From: Deltaproteobacteria bacterium
Lineage (GTDB): Bacteria > Desulfobacterota > Binatia > Binatales > Binataceae
Reading direction: 5' to 3'
NCBI GenBank assembly: GCA_021780755.1
Contig: JAJXYF010000022.1
Location: forward strand, 28,490 to 92,489
Length of the DNA stretch: 64,000 nt
The notes below the pieces were generated by a model, which had not been told where the DNA came from, did no database searches, and saw nothing but the letters and a program-made list of their open reading frames with translations. This document shows, one piece after another, positions 54,265 to 63,982 of this stretch (positions are counted from its first letter, which is position 1; each line of letters opens with the position of its first letter). Position numbers and translations under genes: made by a program.

Positions 54265-55048
54265 GTTCGCGCCCGACCACTCCGCGCGGCGAATTCGCGA
54301 TGAAATCGAGCAGACGGCGCACTTCGGGGATGGCTCCGCTTTCGGCGCGGATCTGCTCGATGGCCTCGTCGCGCAACAGCTTGCCGTAAAAAAGCGTGCG
54401 AAACGCGCTCTTGAGCGCCGTGATCGTTGCGGGCGTGAAGCCGCGGCGTTCCAGGCCGATGGAATTTACCCCGACCAGCCGTGCGCGGTCGCCCGCCACC
54501 ATCGAGTAGGGCGGTACATCCTGCGCGACCTTCGAGCCAGCCGCGACGATCGCGTGCGCTCCGATACGGCTGAACTGATGAATCCCGCACATGCCCGCCG
54601 TCACTACCCATTCGTCGAGCACGCAGTGGCCGGCGAGTTCGGTCGAGTTGGCGATGATCGAATGGTCGCCGATAAAACAGTCGTGGGCGACGTGCACGTA
54701 GTTCATCAGCAGCACGTGGTTGCCGATGCGTGTGAGCATCCCGCCGCCCTCGGTGCCGCGATGGACGGTGGTGAATTCGCGGATGCGGTTGTCGTCGCCG
54801 ATTTCGAGCCGCGACGGTTCGCCATGATATTTCAAGTCCTGCGGATCCGCGCCGACCGAGGCGAATTGAAAGATCCGGTTGCGGGCGCCGATCGTGGTCT
54901 CGCCCTCGATCACCGCGTAGGGGCCGATGACCGTACCGGGCCCTACGCGGACCTTGTTGCCGATCACCGCGCCCGGACCGATTTCAACCGTCGAGTCGAG
55001 TTCTGCCCGCCGATCTATGACCGCGGTGGAATGAATTCGGCCGGCTAT
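54257..55048 (-). CDS. lpxA: UDP-N-acetylglucosamine acyltransferase, apparent ATA start
   Basis: About 263 residues of left-handed hexapeptide repeats (IGPGAVIG, IGARNRIF, VHVAHDCFIG with the catalytic His) and a C-terminal helical domain; it adds the first acyl chain of lipid A. The conserved N-terminus RIHSTAVIDRRAELDSTVEI is encoded upstream of the first in-frame GTG (54967), yet no ATG, GTG or TTG precedes it in frame. GGAGGAG lies eight bases before an ATA at 55048-55046, which overlaps the fabZ TAG stop as ATAG. ATA is therefore the likely start; ATT at 55036 is the other candidate. Confidence 0.85.
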   Translation of the reverse strand: MAGRIHSTAVIDRRAELDSTVEIGPGAVIGNKVRVGPGTVIGPYAVIEGETTIGARNRIFQFASVGADPQDLKYHGEPSRLEIGDDNRIREFTTVHRGTEGGGMLTRIGNHVLLMNYVHVAHDCFIGDHSIIANSTELAGHCVLDEWVVTAGMCGIHQFSRIGAHAIVAAGSKVAQDVPPYSMVAGDRARLVGVNSIGLERRGFTPATITALKSAFRTLFYGKLLRDEAIEQIRAESGAIPEVRRLLDFIANSPRGVVGRERD

Positions 55049-55494
55049 GGCAGTTGCTCCTCCACTTCCATCGCGGACAACTCCGCTTCCGCCGCCAGTT
55101 CGCCGTCAACGCGCGCCTCGCCATGCATCTTCCAGAGCGGATGGTGATGTTTGACCAGGCGAACGTCCATCTTAAGCTGATCGCCCGGCACTACCCGGCG
55201 GCGAAAACGCACCTTGTCAATACCGGTCAACATAAAGAGGCTGCGTCGTGTGCCGATGATTCCGAGCGCCAGGATGGCCGCCGACTGCGCCAGTGCTTCG
55301 ACGATCAATACGCCCGGCATCACCGGAAGGTTCGGGAAATGACCGGTGAAGAACGGCTCATTGACGGTCACGTTCTTGAGCGTCTGAACGCTTTCGCCAT
55401 TGAACTCAAGCACCCGATCGACCAGCAGAAAAGGATAGCGGTGCGGCAGCAGGCCGATAAAGCGGTCGAGGTCTTTGTGCTTCGCGTCAGCCAA
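55045..55494 (-). CDS. fabZ: 3-hydroxyacyl-[ACP] dehydratase
   Basis: About 149 residues of the hotdog FabZ: LLPHRYPFLLVDRV with the active His and GHFPNLPVMPGVLIVEALAQ with the active Glu. It dehydrates 3-hydroxyacyl-ACP and balances fatty acid and lipid A supply. No ATG exists near the start; I choose the TTG at 55494 with AAGG upstream, a TTG at 55512 being the other option. It follows ompH directly, the place where lpxD is normally found. Confidence 0.94.
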   Translation of the reverse strand: MADAKHKDLDRFIGLLPHRYPFLLVDRVLEFNGESVQTLKNVTVNEPFFTGHFPNLPVMPGVLIVEALAQSAAILALGIIGTRRSLFMLTGIDKVRFRRRVVPGDQLKMDVRLVKHHHPLWKMHGEARVDGELAAEAELSAMEVEEQLP

Positions 55495-55546
55495 GTTGAG
55501 CCAGCCTTGCAATCGTTAGTGGACAATCGCGCACAGCGGGGTCGTG

Positions 55547-56215
55547 TTACTTCGATATCGTCGAACGTTCCTGGTCAGACGGCGCGGCCACTGCCGGCGG
55601 TGGTTCCGCCGCGGAAGAACGCGGCTGCTGACGCGGGCCCGACCCAAACGCGCTGCCTCCGCCCGCAGGTGCTGCACCGGCTGCCCCGCCGAGCGTTCCG
55701 GCCTTGGCGCCGGTTGCGTCGTAATCGCGAATAACGTCGTTGGTTATGTCAACCGAGGGCACCGCCCAGAGCAGATTGCCCTTCTCCATCACCATCGTGT
55801 AGCCGTTCTTTTGGCCAATCTGGCGCACGATCGCGGCGAGGTCGCGGACGATCGCCCCGGTGATTTCGTTGTCCTTTTCCTGCAACGAGTCGCGGGTGTT
55901 TTTGTAATCGTCCTGGAAGTCGCGCAGCTTGCGCGTGTACTGCTGCTGGATGCTCTGGAGCTGGTCGGGTTGCATCAAGGGGCCCTTCTTATCGAGTTCG
56001 TCCTTGAGCCGCTGGACTTCACTCTGCTCGCCCTGCAATTGCGACTGAACGCGTTCGAGCCGCCCGCGGAATTCTTCCTTGGCGCTTTTGCCGTTGCGGC
56101 AATCATTCAATGCCCGCTGAATATCAACATAAGCCAGCTTTATGTCGGCACGGGCCGTGGTGGCGGAAGCCATCGCCAGCAGCGTCACGACACCGATAAT
56201 CAACCGATACCTCAT
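55547..56215 (-). CDS. ompH: OmpH/Skp family periplasmic chaperone
   Basis: A 222-residue exported protein: signal peptide (RLIIGVVTLLAMASA, cut near TARA), then IKLAYVDIQRALND, a long coiled-coil (~residues 45-130, RLERVQSQLQGEQSEVQRL in part) and the DYKNTRDSLQ region. Skp binds unfolded outer-membrane proteins. A Gly/Ala/Pro-rich tail of ~50 residues is longer than in E. coli. ATG at 56215 behind AAGG; 56236 is an alternative. It follows bamA as usual. Confidence 0.92.
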   Translation of the reverse strand: MRYRLIIGVVTLLAMASATTARADIKLAYVDIQRALNDCRNGKSAKEEFRGRLERVQSQLQGEQSEVQRLKDELDKKGPLMQPDQLQSIQQQYTRKLRDFQDDYKNTRDSLQEKDNEITGAIVRDLAAIVRQIGQKNGYTMVMEKGNLLWAVPSVDITNDVIRDYDATGAKAGTLGGAAGAAPAGGGSAFGSGPRQQPRSSAAEPPPAVAAPSDQERSTISK

Positions 56216-56341
56216 ACGACCTTGCAAGCCTCCCATAGCAATTGGCATCCGCAGTGCGGCGGTACCGAGTCCCGACGCAATCCAATGGACAGTATCACTA
56301 AATCCTTGGCGAAATATAAAAGCAGCTTCAAGCCCTTTGTG

Positions 56342-58720
56342 CTAGAGCGGGGCGCCGGCGCCGAAGTCGAACACCGTCGTCTGATCGTTGGGCCGCGGAT
56401 TGAGCGGCACCGCGAGGTCAACCGCAATCGGACCAAACGGCGACTTCCAGCGCACGCCGAAACCGACGGCAGTCTGCATGGTGTTGGGCGATCCCGGTTG
56501 ATTTACGAAGAATGCGTTACCGGAGTCAACGAACGTCGCGCCGCGGATTCCGAACGAAGTCCAGATCGGGAAGGTGGTCTCCCCGCTCAGCAGAAGCTCC
56601 TGGCTGCCTCCAACCTGTTGGACCTGGAACGGCACGCCTTGCTGGTTGAATTGGGTTATCTGCGGGCCAAGCGAGTACAAGGTATAGCCGCGGACGTCGC
56701 CCTCACCGCCGAGACCGCCTGGAAAGAACCGCTCATACAATGGCAATTCGCTGCCGTTGTTGCCGCCGAGACTGGTGCCGATACCGTAGGTAGCGCCCAC
56801 CGCCGCGACCCATTCACCCCACTTCGGACTCTTGATGTACGGATAGAAAAAGCGCGAATGGAACACGCCCTTGGCGAAGCCCTGTCCGCCCAGCCCCGCG
56901 AGTTCGAGGTTGAGGCTCATGACCGATCCGCTGCGCGGGTCAGTCGGGTTATCGACCGTGAAGCGCCGCAGGCTCGCCAGCATTTCGGAAACCAGCCGGT
57001 AACCCTTGTAGCGCGCGATGTCGAAGGTCGTGAATTGGTTGATCCCGCTGACACCAACGTTTTCGAGTTGATAGCCGAGGCCGGCGGTGACGTCGTCCAG
57101 TGGGATCGGCCCGATTTTCCTCAAGCCGAGTTCGGTCAGCGGATAACTCGTGTTGATCGATCCGCCCGCGTTGGTCTGGTCGAACGAGTACAGGTAGAGC
57201 TTGTCGTAAAAGAGCTGCAGGCTGACCCCGAGCGGCATGTCGAGAAACCATGGCTCGTTGTAGCTCAGATCGTAGTTCTGATAGAGGAAGCCGATTTGTG
57301 CGTTCGCCGAGACCGATTCGCCGCCGCCGAACAGGTTCGAATTGCCGACGCTGAAATTCCCGAAAACCGAACTCGAGCTGTCGTAGCCGCCGCCTACCTG
57401 CAGCGACGCGGTGTTGGCTTCCTGCACCGCTATATCGAGATTGATCTTGTCGGGCTGCGGTCCCGGCGCGGTCGTGATGCGCGTATTCGAAAAGAACCCG
57501 AGCGAGTCCAGTTTGCGCTTGGAGCTTTGAATCTTCGCGGTCGAGTACGGTTCCTGCTCCTGGATCTGCAGCTCGCGCCGGATGACCTTGTCCGAGGTTT
57601 TGGTGTTGCCCGTAATGTTGATCCGATCAACCAGCACTTCGCGGCCCGGATTGATGTTGTAGCCCACGTTGACCGTGCGCGTCGCCGGATCGACCTGCGT
57701 CCGCGGATCGACGTTGACGTACGCGTAGCCGCGATCGGAGTACACCTCCGAGAGCGTCAGCACGTCATGCTGCATCTCCCCACCCGCAAAGACCTCGCCG
57801 GGCTTGACCGTAAGCTTCGAGAGCAGGTCCTTCTTCGGCACCTTCAGGTCGCCGCTTACGTCCACCGTGCCGACATGAAAGACCGGCCCCTCGTCGATGT
57901 CGAACACCACCTTCAACGAATTGCCGGTGCGCGTTACCGTCGGCTCCGAGACGTGCACGTTCAGGAAGCCCTTGTTGTAGTACATCGCGGTGATCCGATC
58001 GACGTCTTCCTGCAGCTTCTTCTGGTCGAGGATGCCGGTGTCGAAGAACATGCTCAACAGATTGTGCTGATGGGTCGCGACCGAATTGCGCAGCGTGCTC
58101 GTCGAAACGCTCTTGTTGCCCTCGAAGTCCACCTCCGAGATGTGCACCACGGGGCCTTCCTTCACGTCGAAAACACCGATCGCGGTATTGTTCGCCTCCG
58201 GCACCGTGCGAAACGTAACACCCGCGTCGAGATAGCCCTTCTGGACGTAAAGCTCCTTCAGACCCTGGATCGTTGCCTGCACCCGCGCGGGGTCGAGCAC
58301 CGAGCCGCCATGGAGCTTGACCGCGTTGATCACCTTGTCGTCGGTGGACTTGATCGCTTTCATCCCGCCGAAGCGCACGTCCGTGATCAGCGGACGCTCC
58401 TGCACGATGAAGGTCAGCACGTCGCCGCCCGCCTGATGCTCCACGTCGGCGCTCACGTGATCGAAAAAACCCATCTTGTAAATGGACTTGACGTCCTGAT
58501 CGACCAGCGCCGGATCGAGCGGCTGCCCGGCGCGCGAACTGATATGAATCTTGACCGCGTCGGACTCGACGCGCTGATTACCCTGGATGCGAACTTCCGC
58601 GATAACTGAACCGCCCTGCGCCCGTGCGGTCGCAACGCCGCACACCAGGGCCATCAGGATCCAGATTAAACGGGTATAGGGAGCGCCCGTCCGATGCCCA
58701 TTGATTCTTTCCGCCTGCAC
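56342..58720 (-). CDS. bamA: outer membrane protein assembly factor BamA
   Basis: About 792 residues: a signal peptide ending near ARAQ, five POTRA domains (IAEVRIQGNQRVESDAV in the first; ISEVDFEGN in the third), then the Omp85 barrel with FFPGGLGGEGDVRGY (the L6 VRGF-like loop, here VRGY). It folds and inserts outer-membrane proteins. Start at GTG 58720 (GGGG upstream) or TTG 58723; no ATG is close. It lies 109 bases after lolD, and ompH follows after 126 bases. Confidence 0.96.
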   Translation of the reverse strand: MQAERINGHRTGAPYTRLIWILMALVCGVATARAQGGSVIAEVRIQGNQRVESDAVKIHISSRAGQPLDPALVDQDVKSIYKMGFFDHVSADVEHQAGGDVLTFIVQERPLITDVRFGGMKAIKSTDDKVINAVKLHGGSVLDPARVQATIQGLKELYVQKGYLDAGVTFRTVPEANNTAIGVFDVKEGPVVHISEVDFEGNKSVSTSTLRNSVATHQHNLLSMFFDTGILDQKKLQEDVDRITAMYYNKGFLNVHVSEPTVTRTGNSLKVVFDIDEGPVFHVGTVDVSGDLKVPKKDLLSKLTVKPGEVFAGGEMQHDVLTLSEVYSDRGYAYVNVDPRTQVDPATRTVNVGYNINPGREVLVDRINITGNTKTSDKVIRRELQIQEQEPYSTAKIQSSKRKLDSLGFFSNTRITTAPGPQPDKINLDIAVQEANTASLQVGGGYDSSSSVFGNFSVGNSNLFGGGESVSANAQIGFLYQNYDLSYNEPWFLDMPLGVSLQLFYDKLYLYSFDQTNAGGSINTSYPLTELGLRKIGPIPLDDVTAGLGYQLENVGVSGINQFTTFDIARYKGYRLVSEMLASLRRFTVDNPTDPRSGSVMSLNLELAGLGGQGFAKGVFHSRFFYPYIKSPKWGEWVAAVGATYGIGTSLGGNNGSELPLYERFFPGGLGGEGDVRGYTLYSLGPQITQFNQQGVPFQVQQVGGSQELLLSGETTFPIWTSFGIRGATFVDSGNAFFVNQPGSPNTMQTAVGFGVRWKSPFGPIAVDLAVPLNPRPNDQTTVFDFGAGAPL

Positions 58721-58829
58721 CAATTGTCCCCGAAGCGCCTCACCCTAACCAATCGTTAATGCCAAGTAAACCTGACTCCGATATTGACGCCCCTGAGCGG
58801 ACCCTGCGGCGTGATCGAGATCGCGCCCG

Positions 58830-59570
58830 CTACGCGATTTCCGCGATCAGCCGTCCGTCGTGCAACCTGAGCGTGCGTGTCATGCTCCGCGAGAGCCGCT
58901 CGTTATGCGTCGCCACCACCAGCGTCAGGCCGAGTTCGCGGTTGAGCCGATGAAACAGTTCGTGCACTTCGTCGGCGGTTTTCGGATCGAGATTACCGGT
59001 CGGTTCGTCCGCCAGCACCAGCCGCGGTCTCAATACCACCGCCCGCGCCACCGCGACGCGCTGCTGCTCGCCGCCCGAAAGCTCGGCCGGCCGGCGTTGA
59101 AACTTGTCCTTCAGCCCGACCAGCTCCAGCACCCCCTCGGCCAGCTCGCGTGCCTCGCGGTCCGGCAACCGCGCGATCAGCGCCGGCATCATCACGTTCT
59201 CGATCGCGCTGAAGTCGGCGAGCAGATAATGGAACTGGAAGACGAAGCCGAGCTTGTGATTGCGGAACTCGGCGGTCTCGCGTTCGTCCATCGCGAACAG
59301 ATCGCGATCCTCGAACAGGATCTGGCCCGCGGTCGGCCGTTCCAGGCTGCCGAGCACGTGCAGCAGGGTTGATTTACCCACGCCTGATTCGCCGACAATC
59401 GCGATCTCCTCGCCGGCCGCGACCTCCAGGTCGAGCCCGTGCAGCACCACGATTTCGCGCTCGGCGTCGTGAAAGCTCTTGTCCACCGCGCGCGCGCTGA
59501 TCAGTGCGGTGGCCGGCGCCGCCGCCGGCCGTTCGGCCGCGTTGCTCGCGGTGGTCGCCGCGTCACTCAT
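58830..59570 (-). CDS. lolD: lipoprotein-releasing ABC transporter ATP-binding protein LolD
   Basis: A 246-residue ABC ATPase: Walker [10 protein letters not shown], signature [14 protein letters not shown] and Walker [13 protein letters not shown]. The MacB/LolD type is shown by [22 protein letters not shown] (in part). It powers transfer of lipoproteins from inner to outer membrane with the adjacent LolC/E permease, which it overlaps by eight bases. An Ala-rich N-terminal extension of ~22 residues precedes the conserved start. Confidence 0.94.
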   Translation of the reverse strand: MSDAATTASNAAERPAAAPATALISARAVDKSFHDAEREIVVLHGLDLEVAAGEEIAIVGESGVGKSTLLHVLGSLERPTAGQILFEDRDLFAMDERETAEFRNHKLGFVFQFHYLLADFSAIENVMMPALIARLPDREARELAEGVLELVGLKDKFQRRPAELSGGEQQRVAVARAVVLRPRLVLADEPTGNLDPKTADEVHELFHRLNRELGLTLVVATHNERLSRSMTRTLRLHDGRLIAEIA

Positions 59571-60843
59571 ACCTGATCACCTCGACCGGCGACAGTGAGC
59601 GCGCCTGCAGCGCCGGATAGATCGCGCCAGCCAGGCACAGGATCACCGCCGCTGCCGCCACCGCGATAAAGTTCATCGCGTAAAGCCGCACCGGGACCGC
59701 GCTTACCATGAAGAGGTCGGGCGGCAGATGGATTAGATGGTACTTGCCGATCAGGTACGACGCCACGAATCCGCCGAGCACCCCCAGCGCCGTGCCGCCG
59801 ACGCTCAGCGCCGCCCCTTCGCACAGGAAAATCCAGGCGATCGATCGCGCCCGCGCGCCCATCGCACGCAAGATCGCTATCTCCTTGCGCCGTTCCATTA
59901 CCACCATCACCAGCGTGGCCACGATATTGAAAGCCGCCACCAGCACGATCAGCAGCAGCACCAGAAAGTAAGTCAGCTTTTCGAGCTTTAAGGCCGAGAA
60001 CAGCGCTGCGTTGTCTTCGGTCCAGTCCTTGACCGTAAAATCCGCCCCCGCGAACGCCGCGATCCGGCGTCCAATCGCGGGCGCGTCGAAAAGGTTGCGC
60101 ACCCGTACTTCCAGGCCGCGTTCGAGTTGCGGATCGTCGGCCAGCAGCGCCTGCCCGTCTTTCAGATCGACGAAGATTAGCGACGAGTCGAACTCATACA
60201 TCCCGGAACTGAACAGACCGCCGATGACGAAGCGGCGCAGTCGCGGTGCGCCAGCACCCGCGCCCAGGCTCGCCGGAGAGATCACCACGAACGGATCGCC
60301 CACCGCGAGACCCAGGTCAAAGGCGAGCGACTTGCCGACGATCGCGCCCGGCAATTGCACCGTTCGCCGCTGGCCGTGGTCGGTTATCGTGACCGGATAC
60401 GTCCTTTCGAGCGCCGCGAGGGTGCCGGCGGTCAACCTGCGATCGAGTTCGGTCAGCACCGGATTTTCGCGTGCGACTACCCCGCGCAGCGTCCCCCCGG
60501 AAACGAGGCCGGGCGTCCCCGCACTGGTGGTCGAGACCACCATCACCTGCGACTCGATATATGGTGCGACGCCAATTACGCCCGGGAGCGCCGCGATACG
60601 TTGCTGCAATCCCGCCAGGCTGCCCTTGTCCGGCGTCGTGCGTTCCACGATGACATGCGGATTAAAGGAGAGCAGCCGATCGCGCAGGTCTTCCTGGAAT
60701 CCGCTCATCACCGACAACACCACCGTCAGCGCAAAGGTGCCGATGGCGACCCCGGCCAGCGAAATGATCGCGATCATCGAAACGAAGCGCTCGCGCCGCC
60801 GCGCCCGCAGGTAGCGCACCCCGATCAGATATTCGAAACGCAC
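59563..60843 (-). CDS. lolC: lipoprotein-releasing ABC transporter permease LolC/LolE
   Basis: A 426-residue MacB-FtsX type permease: first helix at ~residues 22-46, a large periplasmic domain, and three C-terminal helices (LVLLLIVLVAAFNIVATLVM; then two from ~320). FEYLIGVRYLRARRRERFVS is the LolC/E N-terminus (in part). One permease gene only, so the transporter may be a homodimer or LolF-type. First gene of the minus-strand envelope block. Confidence 0.93.
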   Translation of the reverse strand: MRFEYLIGVRYLRARRRERFVSMIAIISLAGVAIGTFALTVVLSVMSGFQEDLRDRLLSFNPHVIVERTTPDKGSLAGLQQRIAALPGVIGVAPYIESQVMVVSTTSAGTPGLVSGGTLRGVVARENPVLTELDRRLTAGTLAALERTYPVTITDHGQRRTVQLPGAIVGKSLAFDLGLAVGDPFVVISPASLGAGAGAPRLRRFVIGGLFSSGMYEFDSSLIFVDLKDGQALLADDPQLERGLEVRVRNLFDAPAIGRRIAAFAGADFTVKDWTEDNAALFSALKLEKLTYFLVLLLIVLVAAFNIVATLVMVVMERRKEIAILRAMGARARSIAWIFLCEGAALSVGGTALGVLGGFVASYLIGKYHLIHLPPDLFMVSAVPVRLYAMNFIAVAAAAVILCLAGAIYPALQARSLSPVEVIRYE

Positions 60844-61134
60844 CCGATCGCTCAGCGGGTCGCGGCGCCCGTGGCCGCGTAAACGGTGAAGGTGAACAGT
60901 GCGGTCGGCGCGGTCGTCTTCATGGGGCGTGAGGTCCGTGCGGCGTGTGATTGGACTTCATCGGCGTGCACATCTTCGCGAACGCTCGACCCTTTTGCAA
61001 CGCCGCGCCGCGCGCGTGGATACCGCCACAGGCATGAAATGCGATCGGTTGATTCGGTGTCCGGATCCGGGTTGAAGTGATTTTCGGGGATCGATAGACT
61101 CGCAGCGAAACTCCGGCTCCCGGAGGAGATCAAT

Positions 61135-63798
61135 ATGAATCGTTTGTGGACGCTGGCGCTGATCGCCGTACTTTCGATCGGCCTGACAGGAGTACGCGTG
61201 CATGCCGCCGATGGTGACGACCCGGGCGACACCGCGGCCGCCGCGGACACCGGCGGCGACGAAACCACCGCCGGTCCCGACACCGTCGCCCCTCCCGACG
61301 GAGCGGCCGAGACACCGGCCGGCGTGCCCGCCGACAGCTCATCGCGCCTCGGCGACCAGGATCTCATCACGATGAACTTCCAGAACGTGGACATTCCGGT
61401 CCTCGCGAAGTTCATCAGTGAAATCACCGGCAAGAATTTCATCCTCGACGAGAGCGTGCGCGGCAAGGTCAGCATCATCTCGCCAACCAAGGTTACGCCA
61501 GCGCAAGCGTATTCGGTCTTTCAATCGGTCCTGCAATTAAAGGGCTTCACCACGGTGACCGCCGGCTCGATTATCAAGATCGTGCCCGCGCGCGACGTCC
61601 GCCAGTCCGCCGAACTGACCCAGTCGCAGGTGCCGGGCGAGATCCACGGCGACCAGTACGTCACGCGGATGGTCAAGCTCCAGAACGCCGACGCCGGTTC
61701 CGTCATGAGCGTCATCCAGCCGATGGTCTCGCACGACGGCCTCGTCGCGGCCTTCCCGCAGGACAACACGCTCATCATTACCGACGATGCCTTCAACGTG
61801 CAGCGCCTGCTGCGCATCATCGGCAGCCTCGACGTCCAGAGCATGCGGCACAATGTTGCGGTGATCCCGCTCAAGCTGGCGTACGCGGACGACCTCTCGG
61901 CGCAGATTGAGAAAATCATGAGCGCCCGCGAGAGTTCCGAGCATGGCGCCGGCGGCAATTTCATGCGCCCTGGCGTCGGCGTGGTCGCGCCATCGGCGCA
62001 GGGCGGTTCGACCAATTTCAGCGTGGTGCCCGACGAGCGCACCAATTCGCTGATCGTGCTCGCAAGCCCGATCGAGATGCGCGAAATCAAGGATCTCGTG
62101 GATAAGATGGACATCCGCTCGCCCACTCAAAACGGACGCCTGCACGTCTATCATTTGAAATACGCGCCGGCCTCCGAAATGGTCCAGGTGCTCGACGGCC
62201 TGCTCGGCGGCAGCGGCGGTCCCGAGACCCTCTCGCCGGCCACCGGGCGTAATTCGCTCGGCCGCGGCTCCTCGCTCGGCTCCATGAACGGTTCGTCCTT
62301 CGGCACCGGCTTCGGTGGATTGGGCGGCGGCAGCTCCGGCGGCTATGGAGGCAGCAGCTTCGGGGGCGGCGGCTTCGGCGGCGGAGGCTTCGGCGGCGGC
62401 GGTATGGGCAGCGCGTTCGGCGGAATGGGCGGTGGTATGGGTGGTGGTATGGGTGGCATCGGCGGATCGCGCGGGGGCGCGGCTAACACCGGCCCGGCCA
62501 CGGCCAGCACCGGCGGTAACAAATCCACCGACTTCACCAATCCGGTCAGTATCACGGCCGACCCGGCGACCAACTCGCTCGTCATCAGCGCAGCGCCGCA
62601 GGACTACGAGACGCTCGAGAACGTAATCGATCAGCTTGATATCCCCCGCGTTCAGGTCTTTGTGCAGGCGATTATCGTCGAAGTCAGCGTCCAGCGGACC
62701 AAGGAGATCGGGGTCAACTTTCAAGCTGCCACCGGCATTAGCAACAGCGTGCTCGGCTTGGGCCAGCTCAATTTCGGCACCCTGCAAAACGCGATCGGCA
62801 ATCCGCTGGGGCTGACCGGCCTCGGCTTGGGTCTCGCGTCGGGAAGCAATTGCAATGTCCCGGTCAGCGGCGCGACCACCACCGGCGCTACCACTGGCAC
62901 CGTTAGCGCACCCTGCGATATCGCCCTGATGACCGCGCTCCAGACCGATACGCACAGCAATGTGCTCTCGGCGCCGACCCTGCTGACCGCCGACAACGAG
63001 GAGGCGATGATCGTAGTCGGCCAGAACTTGCCGTTCGTTGGGTCGGCGTCCGCCAATGCGGGCTTGCCGGGCCAGATTTTCAATTCGGTCGATCGTCAGA
63101 ATGTCGGTATTACGCTCGATATCGTGCCGCAGGTATCGCAGGGCGAATACGTCAAGCTCGACATGTACGAAGAGGTCTCCAACGTCGTCAACGGTACCCA
63201 GAACAACAGCCTCGGACCCACCACCACCATCCGCTCCGCTTCGACCACGGTGCTGGTGCAGAACCATCGCACGGCGGTAATCGGCGGCTTGCTCTCGAGC
63301 GAGACCGACAATGGACGCCAGGGCGTGCCCTTCTTCTCGGACATCCCGGTACTGGGCAACCTGTTCAGCGACAATTCCCGCGACAACCAGAAGCAGAACC
63401 TGCTGGTCTTCCTGACTCCGCACATCGTACGCACGCGCGACGACCTGCAATCGCTCGCGCTCGACGAGCGGCAGAAGTTCGTGCGCGCGCTCGGCCGCAG
63501 CGAAGTCAACAATATGCCACCCGGACAGTTCGAGCAGATGTATCAGCCGACCTTCAACCGTGCGATCTCGCCGCAGCAGGATCTGCGGCAATACCAGGCC
63601 CCGCCCAACGGCCCGACCAGCGGGGGCTACGCCCCGCGGTCGAGTGCGGGGGCGCCCTCGTTCACCGCACCGGCGACCTCTTATCCTCCCGGACCGACGG
63701 CGTCTTACCCGCCGGGCCCGACCGCATCGTATCCGCCGCTGCCGACGTCGCCGAGCGGATCGTCGCTGCCGCCGGTGGGCTCGTCCGCGGCACATTGA
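61135..63798 (+). CDS. gspD: type II secretion system secretin GspD
   Basis: An 887-residue outer-membrane secretin. Signal peptide (LWTLALIAVLSIGLTG, cut near HAA), an acidic Asp/Ala/Thr-rich stretch (~28-75), N0 domain (ITMNFQNVDIPVLAKFISEI in part), N1-N2, an N3-type domain interrupted by a ~100-residue Gly/Ser/Met-rich insert (~358-460), then the secretin C-domain with VPFFSDIPVLGNLF and LLVFLTPHIVR. The Pro-rich tail repeats YPPGPTAS. ATG follows GGAGGAG. Divergent from lolC by 291 bases. Confidence 0.95.
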   Translation: MNRLWTLALIAVLSIGLTGVRVHAADGDDPGDTAAAADTGGDETTAGPDTVAPPDGAAETPAGVPADSSSRLGDQDLITMNFQNVDIPVLAKFISEITGKNFILDESVRGKVSIISPTKVTPAQAYSVFQSVLQLKGFTTVTAGSIIKIVPARDVRQSAELTQSQVPGEIHGDQYVTRMVKLQNADAGSVMSVIQPMVSHDGLVAAFPQDNTLIITDDAFNVQRLLRIIGSLDVQSMRHNVAVIPLKLAYADDLSAQIEKIMSARESSEHGAGGNFMRPGVGVVAPSAQGGSTNFSVVPDERTNSLIVLASPIEMREIKDLVDKMDIRSPTQNGRLHVYHLKYAPASEMVQVLDGLLGGSGGPETLSPATGRNSLGRGSSLGSMNGSSFGTGFGGLGGGSSGGYGGSSFGGGGFGGGGFGGGGMGSAFGGMGGGMGGGMGGIGGSRGGAANTGPATASTGGNKSTDFTNPVSITADPATNSLVISAAPQDYETLENVIDQLDIPRVQVFVQAIIVEVSVQRTKEIGVNFQAATGISNSVLGLGQLNFGTLQNAIGNPLGLTGLGLGLASGSNCNVPVSGATTTGATTGTVSAPCDIALMTALQTDTHSNVLSAPTLLTADNEEAMIVVGQNLPFVGSASANAGLPGQIFNSVDRQNVGITLDIVPQVSQGEYVKLDMYEEVSNVVNGTQNNSLGPTTTIRSASTTVLVQNHRTAVIGGLLSSETDNGRQGVPFFSDIPVLGNLFSDNSRDNQKQNLLVFLTPHIVRTRDDLQSLALDERQKFVRALGRSEVNNMPPGQFEQMYQPTFNRAISPQQDLRQYQAPPNGPTSGGYAPRSSAGAPSFTAPATSYPPGPTASYPPGPTASYPPLPTSPSGSSLPPVGSSAAH

Positions 63799-63820
63799 CG
63801 AGCCTGGTTCAGCCTGACGC

Positions 63821-63857
63821 GAAGGGGTGGCCGGTTTCACCGGCCACCCCTTCTTCG
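63821..63857 (+). terminator. intrinsic-type hairpin after gspD
   Basis: Perfect 14-base arms (GAAGGGGTGGCCGG and its complement) around a TTTCA loop, 22 bases after the gspD stop, then a short TTCGTT tail. Strong stem with a weak T-run; it may terminate or attenuate gspD transcription. Confidence 0.65.
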
Positions 63858-63982
63858 TTGCGCCCACATCCGCGGGCGCAACCCCCGCGGCGCCCGCATC
63901 GGTGGGCGCTGCGCGGAAACCCGCGCGCGCGACGCCCGCGCGGCTTGCGCGCCGGCGCCGGCGCTGCGAGCGTCGCGCCATA

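Noticed and set aside
55544..58609. 1,021-residue plus-strand frame across bamA and ompH
   Set aside because: It has a typical shadow composition (many R, D, H), and the opposite strand holds bamA and ompH with intact motifs.
61537..63981. 814-residue minus-strand frame opposite gspD
   Set aside because: Low-complexity antisense of gspD with no recognisable domain.
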